Shown here one piece after another: positions 33,706 to 45,358 of a stretch of DNA of 64,000 nucleotides. The stretch lies in assembly GCA_023853785.1 (NCBI GenBank), contig JAJIRX010000622.1, positions 1,364,001 to 1,428,000 on the forward strand. The letters run 5' to 3'. The position numbers and the translations under genes are program-made. The DNA comes from Psilocybe azurescens (Eukaryota > Basidiomycota > Agaricomycetes > Agaricales > Agrocybaceae). The stretch's first letter is position 1. Every line of letters starts with the position of its first letter. A model generated the notes under the pieces. The model saw only the letters and a program-made list of their open reading frames with translations. It had not been told where the DNA came from and ran no database searches.

Positions 33706-34720
33706 CTTGCATAAATTCCTTTCGGGTTTTTGTATCTTATTTCTATTGTTAAAGGCTACATATCTACACATTTATCTCGATTTTATGACCGATATTAGTG
33801 GAGCTAAGAAATACGCGATTTTTGAATACCTAGTTCTTCTCACTATTTAGACGCATTAGATACTCGTTTCTAGCCATTTAATAGCTATATTGTGACATAT
33901 TATATCCTATTAAATAAAATGAAAGCATTCTCTGCATCTTATTTTACCTCCATTACTGTGTTTATGACCCCATGATAAGCACTATCCAGCCAGCCTCAAA
34001 TCATTGTATTCCTGTTGAAGCGGTCGCATTTTTAGCTTTTAAATGAATAAATACTGTCAGGGAAAGATCAAATACTTGATTGCTCTAGCCATAGCTAGCA
34101 AGCAGCCTCATAAGAATGCCTACCATCCCCAGGTCTATTCTCTATCTGAACATGTTCTGCTATCTCTATGGCCAAAGTGTCTCTTTAAATCAGTTCATAA
34201 ATTTTATTAGATTAGTTCTAGATAATATATTTCTGTATATGTGCCATGAGCAAGGCTAGGAGTACTCAGAATTACTCCAGGAGGAACACCTCCTTTTCTA
34301 TGCCTAAATAGGGTGCCAGAGCACAATAAACACATTTATTACTTGATATACACATAGGAAAGTATGGGAATACCAAAAATCAAGAAAAAATTGAAAGGGG
34401 ACACCGGAATATTCATGCTCACTGTGTCCAACAGCGAGCACAAGGCAGCGGAACAGTGCCCAAAGTTGCCATCAACAGCGGACATACCATTTCTGGTATG
34501 ATGGCATCGTGGCACCATGTCCGGCATGTCGGTAAGCGGGCGGGGACAGTGATCGGTATCCTCGGGGATAACACACCAAGAACCTCTGCACAAGTCAGAG
34601 AGATATTGACAGATATTCTTGGCGAGCAAGAGAAATCAGCAAAAAGCAGGCTAAATAGGCGGCACGTGAGTATCGGATCCTGCCAGCTAAGTAGCTCCGA
34701 ACAGTGGGAATATTAGGTGA
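33706..34720 (-). repeat. Right arm of palindrome
   Basis: Second copy in opposite orientation, colinear with the left arm apart from five short indels. The matching outward open frame is 34456-34716 on the plus strand. It runs slightly further because of the one-base difference in the T4/T5 tract. Confidence 0.9.
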
Positions 34721-34725
34721 CCAGT
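34721..34725 (+). repeat. Right target-site duplication CCAGT
   Basis: Second copy of the 5-bp direct repeat flanking the palindromic element. Removing the element and one copy would give an uninterrupted site reading GGCAACCAGTTCTACAGG. Confidence 0.75.
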
Positions 34726-34910
34726 TCTACAGGCACGCTGGGTCTACAAACATAACATAACAAACCCCAATTCAGACGACTACGATGGTAACCATTAAGA
34801 ACAATGCATCAGACATCAACAACTTGGCATTATTTATTCCACCCGACAATCTACGTAAGATAAATATAATAGCTTGACCTCCCCTTGAATGATGAATCCC
34901 CTAGCTCTTC

Positions 34911-37463
34911 CTACAGTTTCGCAACGGGTTTCCCTTTGAAATTTGCTAGCATTGTCCTCTTTGTTATCCTATAATTACAACGTCAGCTGGCATGGACACT
35001 CCTCATTTTTCCTGAAACCCACCCAGAATGCGCAATGGCCGACGGTGTCTTTCGTTCACCTTCAACGGCGACTCTTTCATTAATCGGAACGTACTCCCTT
35101 TTGCTGGTACCGACATATATCTGACGGTGGTCCGTGGGTAATCAGTGGGGTTGATGGAATGCTTCAGATAGCCTTACCTGACGTGGCCGCCAAATCTTTA
35201 CACCGCCCTCTTGCAACATCATCTGTTGAAAAGCGTAAGTAGACGGGCATGACGGGTGGGCGCTCGTAGACTTACTTGGCGCCAATGGGCAAGCCATCCA
35301 ACGACGCGAGGAACGGCAAAGAGCACCGGGAAGAAATCGAGTGGGAAACCTGTCAAAAACCAGTTCAAGTTCTTGCGCATATGTTTAGATGCTTATCCTT
35401 ACCCATCGCCCGATAAATTAGACCACTAAAAGTTGTTGAGCGCACTAGATACGTTAAGATGAATAGGAAATTTTACCTCCTATAGATGTAATTGAGTTAG
35501 TTTACTCTCCGTATGTAAGATGGTGTTCAAGTCTCGTACCAGAAATCAACATTGGGTGCCAGTTTTCGCTTAACGAAGTACTCGTCTTTCATGGCAGCTT
35601 CGTGCAATGCCATGGCTGTTTCCAGTAGCTCATCCTTTCCGGTACTGCAGGGGCTATTAATAAAGCGAACCAATAGACAAATAAGAGAGCACACATTCTG
35701 AAAACTTCGTCTGCTGTTTTACGGACGATGAAAGAACGGGGATCAGACTATGCCACCACTAATCAGACTCGACTTTCTCAAAGGGCTCAAAATTCAGTAG
35801 CGGGACTTACTGTTTTGTATACACGATGACCAAAGCCAGAAAGAACTTTTTCCCGCTTCTTCACCGCTTCAATGAATGCAGGTACATTCTCGGGTCTAAC
35901 CAGGCATTAGATATATGATGAACATTTAGGAAGACTTTAATTCACTTTCCAATAGAAATGAGCATCCGAATGACTGCTTCATTTGCACCACCTATGTAAA
36001 AAAAAGCATGAGAAACACATAGGGAAGAGCAAAGAGTAAATTTACCATGCAGTGGCCCACTGCAAGATAGTCATCATCTGTAAGTAAAAATTCCTCATGC
36101 TGTATGTATCGCTTACTATAGAGAAGCGCAGCCGGCCCTGTATGCAGAGCGATATAAGGAGCTCATCAAACACATATATAAAGAAACACGCACGCGACGG
36201 CTGAATATGGATCAACAAGTGAACTACCAGTCTGTAGGACGGTTGTAGAAGAAGCGTTTAATTCATGATCCGCATGAAGAAGGAATAGGACATCCAATGC
36301 TTTTTCGAGAACTGGATTAGGGGTATAATTCTCCTCTCCCAAGTGATCCATTTGATAGAGGAACCTAAGGGTGTCATTCAGATTTATTTGAAGATTATGA
36401 AATATTTCGGGATTGAAGGTTACTCACGATCCAGTGTAACTTAGTCCTGTGGGCGGCGTAACAAAATCTCTTCCTTGGCGAACACGATAAGCCATACTTT
36501 GGAAGGATAAGATTAGATCACCGAGAAGCGACAAAAAGTTGTAAATCAGAAACATACGCAGCCAGTGTAGTTGCCTTCCCTATCAGCCTATAAATCTGCT
36601 TGTCCATGATAGCAAGAGATGCAGCATCGCCCCTGCTATAAAGGGTCTGGCCTACATGGTTATGTTATTTTTACGATGCTGAAGAAAAGTGCAAGTAGCC
36701 AGAAACAGACGCACCTTGGAGGGACGGGTTGGCTTCAGCATAGTAAGATCCCAAATAAGCGAAAGCACTAGTGAGAATCGCCATGGGATGGGCGTCGTAT
36801 CTTTACAATACTGATGGTTATGAATAAGTCACGACGTTGAGACCATCAATTTACCTGAAAGACCGACAGAACTGCTCTGCATCTGCATGCATAACTCCGT
36901 GGTGCAGGACTTCGGTTTCAAAAATCTTCAGCTGTGACCTAGTAGGAAGAGATCCATAGAGAAGAAGGTATGAGGTCTCCAAGTGTGAGGAGTGGAGGGC
37001 GAGTTGTTCGATAGGATATCCTCTGTCATAAGAAAGTTTTCAAAATGACCGAAAGAATGGTATATGCAAATGTTACCTGTAACGAAGAACTTGGGTGGAT
37101 AAGTCAATGACATTGAAATAGTAGGTTATAAACTTACCTCCTGCCTCTCCATCGATGTACGTAATTTCACTCCTCATTACAGCCGTGTTCAAAAAACCCT
37201 TGTCCGCCACACGCAAGCCTTTGTCAGTCTCGTTCTCTTCTCTCTCTCCGGATGCAAAGGGTGCTTTCATATCTCTGAAGGCGGTGGCAGGTATGCTATT
37301 GTCGACAATTCTATAACCCAACCGAGACGCGTCGTTAATTGCCCGCCTTCGGAAGACCTCACAGGAAAAAAAACACTCACGGGATGTCATAGACTTTGCC
37401 CGTTCGATTGTCATGTACGGTCAGGCTGTTGCTAAGTCCATTAGAGTCCGTTGGTCGTCCCAT
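34911..37463 (-). CDS. Citrate synthase with C-terminal peroxisomal-type signal (AKL)
   Basis: Condenses oxaloacetate and acetyl-CoA to citrate. Start [12 protein letters not shown] then [15 protein letters not shown]; no mitochondrial presequence is apparent. Later blocks are [49 protein letters not shown], the active-site block [36 protein letters not shown] and IYRAMGFP. About seventeen small exons. Near the 3' end a 54-nt GT-AG intron (34969-35022) with a CTGAC branch site leads to a last exon ending KGKPVAKL with stop at 34911-34913. AKL is a valid PTS1, so a peroxisomal (glyoxylate-cycle) isoform is likely. Reading through the intron ends instead at 34983 with no PTS1. The palindromic element lies 190 bp beyond the stop. 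Confidence 0.88.
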
Positions 37464-39332
37464 GTTGGTGTGGATAGGCGTTGAGAGTTAATTGAGCTAC
37501 CGGGGAGAAGGGAGGGTTCGTTTCTAATGCACATCATCTTTTGTATGGTTAGACGTCACTACATACTTACCCAGGTTCAATTAAGTCGCCGTCGGAGAAA
37601 GCCGAGCCGACTGCAAAAATCACATGTAGGTTAACCAAGAACTCGAGTACCAGTGTCTGCCTGTGTCTGCTGGAACTATAGATAGAGCAGAGTAATCCGG
37701 TCCATGTGATCTCCTTTTGTCCTATTGCAACCATTCCGTAGCAGCTTGAGGGAACTTTGGCGTATGATTTTCGCCCCAGGCCAGCGGCGTGTACTATGTA
37801 TACTGATTTGTACGGAGTTCGTATCGCTCAATCTAGCTCGTTATGAGTCGCTCTTGTCTATCATACTACATAGAGACGAAGATGAAGGTATCTATAAAAA
37901 TGGTCAGCGCTCTTAGGCGCACCATGATTATCTACACTGCAGTCGACAGCATTAGTCCTATTCGGAGTTTCGATATCAATGCGAGCGTGCTAGCAGTCCG
38001 AAAATGAAGATGTAAGGTGAATCAATATATAAAAGTCCACAGGGAACTCGCCTGGCTAAAATCATGCCATCTCTAATTTTCACTACTGGAACCAGCGCTT
38101 AGTACTACCGTATGTCAGTATTTTGGTCATTTGTACTCTTCTAACCCTTTCGAAGATGCCCAAGGAGGTGGTCATTAAACAGCCTTTATACAAGAGCAGC
38201 TTAGCACTATGGAATCAAGCCAAGTTTTTGAATAGAAAGGCTGGGCGACGATGCGTGTCTATTTACAGTTTTATCTATCAGTCGGAGGACTTTCACTTCC
38301 TTGACCGGAGCATAATATTAATAACATAACACGATGGGGGTACCATTACGTCAAGTTCAAAATCGTTTTCTTCACACAGTACTATAGTATTCGCCCAAAT
38401 TTATGTCCTGTGGGCGAGCAGACGTCGTCCGAAGATTGCGGACTGTGGGGCTCAAGTTGGTATGCCAGTATGAAGTCTATGACAACCTAATCCGGGGGAC
38501 GATATTTCAGCATGATATGTGATCTATGAAGATTGTTGACCTGCATACATGGACCGAAAGCTGTTAAGGTGGGACTCGACCACCTTCGCTGGCAGCTTTC
38601 ATAAATACAACATCGCTGCAAAACAAGTTCGGTCCTTCTATTCAGTCATGAGGACCTCCGTGCCTTTCCCTGAAATTGAATTCGAGATTGGAATTGACCG
38701 GAAGATCCGAATCGTTTCTTTGATAGCGAAGCAAGTGAACGTTCTTCTATGATAATTGTCATTGAGGTGGGCTCTGGTGGGCTTCGTTCAGGCCAGTCTC
38801 AGGCGCTAGTTGTGAGAATATACTTGAACTGGAGTTTATTTGACGTTAAAAAAGAACGCACCGCGGAGGTAGTAGTGGTACGTACAGTCGCCCGCGTGTT
38901 TCTTCTTCGCATAGTCGGCGATGATCCAACGATGATCAGAGAGTAACTGCTAGGTGGGAACAGGTACGTATGGTGAGCGCCCACGCGTTGTCATGTCGTG
39001 ATATCAATGGAAGTGGTCACTGTCATCTCAGCAATACTCAGGAGGGTATTTCTGGACAAACGTGCGTACTATAAAGGTCGGTGAAAGCTGAGAAGAAGAG
39101 CCGTAGAAGGCTAATCGAGTGTAAGGAATGCAGTAAAGCGGCGTCAACATCATGATGTACCCCGTGAGATTGTGCATACCTCCCCAGGCCAATTCCCCTT
39201 TCGATCCACAGTTGATGGCCCCCTTGGAGTTGACCTACTTGAAGTGTCCACATGTGTTCATATAAAAAGCATGGGACCGATAACAGATTCCCCTCCACTT
39301 CCTCTGACGGTGAACCGTGAGCGTTCTTTACG
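37464..39332. other. Long divergent intergenic region (citrate synthase / GIT1-like)
   Basis: About 1.87 kb between opposed start codons. Several open frames up to about 100 codons occur on both strands (for example 38549-38752 and 39038-39340), with no family pattern. It should contain the promoters of both genes. I saw no clear transposon or RNA gene. Confidence 0.5.
39261..39268 (+). promoter_or_regulatory. TATA box of GIT1-like gene
   Basis: TATAAAAA occurs 65-72 bp before the ATG at 39333, in a CATATAAAAAGC context. Position and sequence fit a fungal TATA element, suggesting a regulated rather than constitutive promoter. Confidence 0.5.
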
Positions 39333-42041
39333 ATGTCCACTACTCTGAGGCAAAAAATAAAGAGCGTCTCTCTTATCTTTGCGTGAGTAATCGTTTTCTC
39401 TCATTGGTCTGTTGTTTGCTCAAGTCGTACACTGCCATGATGTAGTTGTGGAACCGCCCTGTTCTCTGATGGTAAGCCCTAAAATTCGTCGAGAATGCTT
39501 CACTTTGATTAACTTAAGTTCCCTTGGGTTTACAGGTTATGCCAATGGTGTGATCGGCAATGGTACGTTCTCATGGTATGGAAAGAACTACCCCTGACAT
39601 TTGGCTACCTTGAAATATATAGTCAATACTCGTGAGTGACATCAATGACCCCAATGGTTGACAATATTCATTCACCCAACAGTGTTGACGAGGGTGTACG
39701 GAGCTGATGCTCTTTCGCATCACAATTACAGTAGGACGTTGAGCAGTCTTGGATTCGCGGGAACGGTAGTTGGTATGCTGACCTTCGGTGAGCCGCTTTG
39801 CACAAGGAACCACCGTGGATAAACTGATATTAAGCTGTACAGGCTATTTATCTGACAAGATTGGCAGGAAGTTCGGGATGGTGGGTTGTCTGACTTCTAA
39901 CAACATTCCTGTTTAAAGGCTCACCTAATTTCTAGATGAGTGCAACTGGAATAGTAGCGCTTTTCTCGCTCCTTTCTGCTGCATCCGCTGGTGCACACGG
40001 TAGTGTGGATGGTCTACTTAGCATGCTCAGCGCTATGCGGTAAATTTATTTCCGAATTTGGATTAGCCAAGGACTGTATTTTGGCTTGACTGATGTTGGT
40101 CATTTCTCTTTACTCTTTTAGGTTCCTCCTTGGTATCGGCGTTGGAGCAGAATATCCTTGTGGTTCAGTATCGGCCTCTGAACAATCTGAGGAGCCAGGA
40201 ATTAACAAGAAAGCACAGCACAGATGGTTTGCTCTAGCAACTAGTAAGTCTTCTCTTTCATTGGCCATACACGGAGAATGAATATTGCCACTAGATTCGA
40301 TGATTGATTTCGGATTCGTTATGGCGTCGTTCGTTCCCCTTGTGCTCTTCTGGATGTGTGTTCGGTTTTTCTCCGTTAGTTGAAACTTTTTCTAACAATT
40401 TGGTCCTCAAGCTTCGGCAATGATCATCTTCGCGCTGTCTGGCGTCTATCCCTTGGTTTGGGTGTCATCCCCGCCCTTGCCGTATTTATTTGGCGTCTTA
40501 GCATGGAGGAACCAGCTCGTTATAAGAAAGATTCTATGAAGCATGCACGTATTCCGTATATGTTAGTTCTTCGTCGCTACGGAGGCAGACTGGCAGCTAT
40601 CTCGTTTACTTGGTAAGTCCTGGATTCCAATGCGTCGTCAGTGACCACGCTCATTAATTTTCAGGTTCCTTTACGACTTCATTGTGTAAGTTCAAGAATC
40701 GGTATCACGAATGAAATATTGTGTCTTATCTTCTGTCATAATTCTAGATATCCTGTGAGTATATGTGAACACAATTCTATAAGCTAGTGGCTTACCTTTT
40801 GAAAACAGTTCGGCCTCTACTCGTCTATCATTCTCGACCGGTAAGCAAGATTGTATACTTTATTTCTGCATTTGCTCAGACTACAATAGTGTCACTGGTG
40901 GTTCTTCAAATCTCACCGTTGTGTTGGGATGGAATGTTGTCATAAAGTAAGCCGGTTTGTCTTTACTCTTGCGGAAAGCCCAAATAACGTAATATAAACA
41001 AATTTGTAGTCTCTTCTACATGCCAGGAACGCTCGGTGGCGCTTTCATTGTAGATCGTCTCGGAGCCAAGTGGACCATGGTAAATAGACTAATAAATCGA
41101 GTCTCCATTCATGTACTAACAGCCGCTCAACGTGTAGATAACTGGTCTTCTTCTACAAGCCATCATCGGATTTATAATGAGTGGGCTCTATGTTCAGTGC
41201 GTATTAGGATCTTTGATGACCTGCTTGTAAATGACTAAGGATCATCAGGCTCACGAAACACATTGGTGCCTTTGCTGTGGGTCAATGGTAGTCTTTACCT
41301 TACTGCATACTGATATCTCTTGAATCCAGGTCGTCTATGGTATCTTCCTGTCCTTCGGAGAATTGGGTACGCCAGGCTTGACTGTTCGTCAAGGTTTCAA
41401 TTATTGATGGTTGCGTAGGCCCCGGAAACTGTCTTGGATTGTTGGCGAGCAAAACTAGCCCGACGGCTGTCCGCGGTCAGTTCTATGGTACCGCAGCAGC
41501 TGTAGGGAAGGTTGGGGCCTTCGTTGGTACATGGGGTACGGACAGTTTTTCGGAATGCACTTGTTTCATTTGACTTATTGAGTTTGTTGTAGCTTTCCCC
41601 CGATGATCGACGGTAAGGGATTCATGATAACTTGAGGTGATGAGTTGATATTCACGGCCTTGTGCAGCCTTCGGTGGATCGTCCTCAACCAGAGGAAACA
41701 CTGGCCCTTTCTGGGTTGGAAGCGGTACGGTAATCCTTTTGAATCACTTTTCCAGATGTTCACAAACATTGCGCTGCAGGAATGGCAATTCTTAGCGCGA
41801 TAATCACATTTGTCTTCATCAGACCTCTTACCACGGATGGTATGGAGGTTGAAGATCGCGAGGTTAGTCCGGCTTGTTTTTAATCCTGAAAATTCGGCCT
41901 GACATTCTCCATCTCCAGTTCCGCGAGTACTTGGAATCTCACGGATACGATACCACTGCGATGGGTCTTCCCGGAACAAGCACCCAGACAGAAGCATCTT
42001 CCATCGAGGAGAATGAAAAGAAGGGTGGCAGTGATGCATGA
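39333..42041 (+). CDS. GIT1: MFS transporter, GIT1-like (glycerophosphodiester/phosphate:H+ symporter family)
   Basis: Plasma-membrane 12-helix major facilitator of the phosphate:H+ symporter family, closest in pattern to yeast Git1, which imports glycerophosphoinositol. Start [17 protein letters not shown], then [28 protein letters not shown] and the MFS motif [14 protein letters not shown]. Next are [51 protein letters not shown] and [17 protein letters not shown]. The second motif block contains GAFVGTWAFPPM. The cytosolic tail ends at 42041. Around fifteen short introns were followed, several joining helix fragments in frame. The substrate cannot be fixed from sequence: glycerophosphodiesters or phosphate. 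Confidence 0.88.
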
Positions 42042-42270
42042 TAAATCTTGGGCTGAATGGGAGATCTGGTTTAGTACTATTACCTGTAACGAAAGTCCAC
42101 GACCTATATGTTTTGATATCCATTATACGCTCTTAATGAATATATCAGTTTCTGAAGAGTTGGGGATACCGTCATTTTCATCCGTCTTGCCCTAGTCGGT
42201 ATACTCTGACGGAAAATAAGAAAATGATAACATCGTTGCAACATCCCTGCTGGTTTTACAATTTAAGTCC

Positions 42271-42705
42271 CTAGTGATCCATTGACGACCCAGTTCCTGA
42301 GCTCTTTGTCTTAGCCAGTTCATTCCTGGCCATTCGTGTATCAGAAAAGAACTGCGAAGGATATAGTTATACATTGCTTACCTTAGTTGAACACTGAATT
42401 CATCTTCAACATCGTCGTCATCCCAATTGTCTTCCCATAGTTTATCCCCTCCTGATTTCGCAGCACCAGGAGCAGCACCACCTAGGTGTGCAAGATCTGT
42501 TTTCGAGTCATCCCAGTCTGCAAACAGAATGCCAAGTTCAAGATCGCTGTTCGTAGGGCTGCTTAAACGACCTACCAGCTACTGGAAACTCTTCGAACTC
42601 GTCGTCTTCTTCCAAGACACTCAGATTAGGTTGGGTCTCGTTCTTGGATTTCTCCTCTGATTTGGAAGATTCAGCGGTTTTCGACTTCGAGTCAGACGGC
42701 GACAT
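42271..42705 (-). CDS. SEM1: SEM1/DSS1, 26S proteasome lid subunit
   Basis: Very small acidic, intrinsically disordered protein of the 19S proteasome lid that also serves TREX-2 and BRCA2-type complexes. Start MSPSDSKSKTAESSK; then the first acidic motif EEDDEFEEFPVA, an intron, DWDDSK, a short Ala/Gly linker and the second motif LWEDNWDDDDVEDEFSVQLR. A last exon gives NELAKTKSSGTGSSMDH. Both acidic/aromatic ubiquitin- and partner-binding motifs and the C-terminal helix match the family, and the length of about 100 residues is normal. It converges on the transporter, 229 bp away. Confidence 0.93.
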
Positions 42706-43301
42706 GATAAAAGTAGTTGGTTGTTCAATACAAGCGTTAATGTGACGCGTCCCCTTGATCACACCGCGACGCGTGAGAATCTGGGGATTCCTTCATTTCA
42801 ATTCCCTTAGATCTTGCGCACCTCCTTGCCACTTCTTCATATCAATCCTTGCTGCTGTCTGCGACGACTACAGAATCCAGACATATATAGACTGAACTTC
42901 ATACAATAACACCTCCGTAAATCAACCTACAAATGTCCGGCTTAGCCAATTTTAGCGAATATCGAATCTCGGTTTGTCAAAAGCATTGTAAGGCGATTAC
43001 AAGAGGGTAAAGACAAGGTAAAGAAGCATAAGGAGGCTGGTATCTGAATCAACCACTACACAAGCCATCTAATTGTCAACCAATTACGGAACAAACTTTG
43101 AGGAGGGAGCATTGTCATCCAAGTCAATAACGACAAATATTGAAATTTTTACTAGGTAGCGTGCGTAAGGATGAAGATGTGAGTTCTGTACAAGTGAATA
43201 AAAGCGGCGAAGAACGTTATTACTTTGATTTTTTTCCATTTTTTCCATTTCTTTCTTCCCGATAATCCGAATTTTCGACCATTCCTCTGTCCATTAACCG
43301 C
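42706..43301. other. Intergenic region upstream of SEM1
   Basis: About 600 bp between the SEM1 start and the next minus-strand stop. It holds the SEM1 promoter, and near 43230 a T-rich TTTTTTCCATTTTTTCC stretch lies close to the 3' end of the neighbouring gene. No gene recognised. Confidence 0.5.
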
Positions 43302-45178
43302 TTACTTCCCTTGTTCGTCAGGTATTTCGAGAATCTCGTCAGGTATATCAGTGGGTGCGATGGTATCTTCATGTAATGGTTTCGTGATTGATGTGGATTC
43401 AAGGAGATTGACGATATCTTCGAGTTCATCTCTCACTTCATGACTTTCAGATGTGGTTTGAAGAACTTCATCTTCTGCAACGGAATGGTGGTCCACCTCC
43501 TCGCCCTCGTCGGCTTCTGGTGTTTCCGGAGCTGGAGAGGGTGACCCAGGCGTGGTCTCCATTTCTTCAGAACCAACACTCCGAGACTCTTCTCTTGGTT
43601 CGCTTTGAGGCTCCTCAACTTGATGTTCTTCCGCAACCTCTTCAGTTGGTTCAGATACTACTTCTGCTGGTTCATGAACGTCCTCGTTATCAATGCTGTC
43701 GAGAAGCTCTTCCACGACCTTATCGTTTCCATCTGCAGAGACTGCAGTGGCAATAAGACCAATCCCAGCGACGGAGGCAGCAACAGCAGCACCGGTAGCA
43801 GCAGGTTTAGGTTCAGATGCTTTCTTCGCTTTTGAGGGTGAAGAAGATGGGGTAGCTTTAGCTTTTCCAGAAGTGGACTGACGTGGAGTAGTTGCTCCTC
43901 CAGAACGAGGAGTAGACGCGGGAACGGCGGCGGCAATCCTTGCTTTAGAGGCAGCAGTTGGCTTACTGAGACGATCCATAGAGCTGCTGCTAATAGTTGC
44001 TTTCTTGGAGGGAGTCGGCAACTGAGGGGCAGCATTTCGCGATCGAGCGAGTGACGCCGCGGTGGGTGCAAATAAGCCTGTGGAAGGTGTCTTCGGACGC
44101 GCCGATGTAGGCGTTTTGGCTCGAGAAGCAGCTTCTGCGCGTGACGGTGTCTTGTTGACAGGCGTTGCAGGAGCTTTGGTCACAGGTCTTCTGGTTGTTG
44201 CACTAGAAGCCACCGACTGGCCTGTATGTTGTGGTTTCAAAGTTTGAGCGATTGAAGGTGTAGCAGGTTGCTTGGGCGCAGGCGACTTCAGGGGGGTTTT
44301 AGCGGGAGTCTTTGAAGACACGGCAAGTGCCTTGGCCGACGACGAAGGTGGTGTCTTCGCGGGTGTCTTCGTGGCAGACATTCTCGTTGTAGCTTTAGCA
44401 ATGCTGGAGGTGCGCGGGGTGCTCGGGGTATTAAATTTCTGAGCTGAAGTGGGTATCGGCGTTGTCGCATCAACCTGAGGCTCCGTTTGAAGTGTCGCAG
44501 TGATGGGAGCTTCCGGTTCTGGTTCAACCTGAGCAGGTGGAATATCCTTCCTCCAATTTTCTAGGAAAGAATTAGGCTCAGCCTTTGATTGCCTTTGGGA
44601 GGCATTCAACGCCTTTGCAGTAAGGGGTACTTCTGGCTCATCTGCGGCAGGACTCGACAGGTCTTTCTTCCAACTATTAGTCGTTCCAAGCTCAGATCCA
44701 TTCGAAGATGATTGAGTGACCAGCGCGGGAGGAATACTGCGCGAAGAGAGCGATGGTAAAACCAAAGGCGACTTGTCCGTGTTGGAAACGGATCTTGGAG
44801 GCCATTCGCGTTTCTCCTTTGCATCATCCTTGTTGGATTCGCCGGTTATATGGGACACGACACTGGGGCTACGCGACGGCGTGCTCGCTGAAAAGGATAG
44901 GCGCTTGGTCTGTGTTTCAAACCGGCCAATTAGATTGGCTACACTTTGTCGTGGACGCTCATCCGGTAGCGGCCTGTAATCCAGATAACTTGCAGATGAA
45001 CAACATCGCTGACGTGACAGAAGTGGTAGGGCTTACATCTGTGCCCCTGAGACCGAGTGTTATCGGAGAACGACGAGTGTCGTTTCCCTAATGAACAGGG
45101 ACAAGAGGCGGAGGGTGTAGCTAAGTGGCTAGGGGAGAGGCAGTGGACGACACGATTGAGAGAAAGGTCTAGAAGCAA
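43302..45178 (-). CDS. Low-complexity Ser/Thr/Pro/Ala-rich orphan protein (N-terminus uncertain)
   Basis: I do not recognise a characterised family. A 518-codon exon is clearly coding. It starts in frame from SFSASTPSRSPSVVSHITG, preceded by an exon reading YLDYRPLPDERP and RQSVANLIGRFE, the one part that looks conserved rather than low-complexity. The middle is basic and rich in TP and SP sites, with KTPAKTP repeated and TPSKK, KTPTSARPKTP segments. These could be CDK/MAPK targets or microtubule/DNA-binding tails. The C-terminal third is strongly acidic (Glu-rich), with a short Ala-rich stretch ATGAAVAASVAGIG before it. The first exon and start codon (somewhere in 45000-45178) could not be fixed. 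Confidence 0.65.
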
Positions 45179-45358
45179 GGTGTTGAGATTAAATCAGAAT
45201 TTGCAGTAACAGGTTTATGGCCTAAATTAGGTAACACGTTGTGAGGAAATTGTCGTCATGAGGGCGTTTCGCAGTCCCTTGCGTTGTCAGGGGCTCAGGG
45301 CCATCTCAGGTATCAAAGCGATTGGTGTATTACTTGTGCTACATATGCATGTGTGTAT

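Larger units (their letters stand above)
32556..34720. mobile_element. 2165-bp palindromic (foldback-type) insertion
   Basis: Two 1015-bp inverted arms (32556-33570 and 33706-34720) enclose a 135-bp unique spacer. Termini are TCACCTAATATTCCCACTG and its complement, and CCAGT flanks both sides. Comparing the arms by eye I saw no substitutions, only five short indels: T4/T5 near 32633, T5/T6 near 32886, G5/G4 near 33148, C2/C3 near 33212, and a 2-nt difference near 33470. The arms are AT-rich apart from the outer about 300 bp. No transposase or reverse transcriptase is encoded. Each arm carries a mirrored outward-facing open frame of 65 or more codons near its end. This looks like a young non-autonomous foldback transposon or an inverted duplication of one end of a larger element. 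The superfamily is unknown. Confidence 0.8.
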
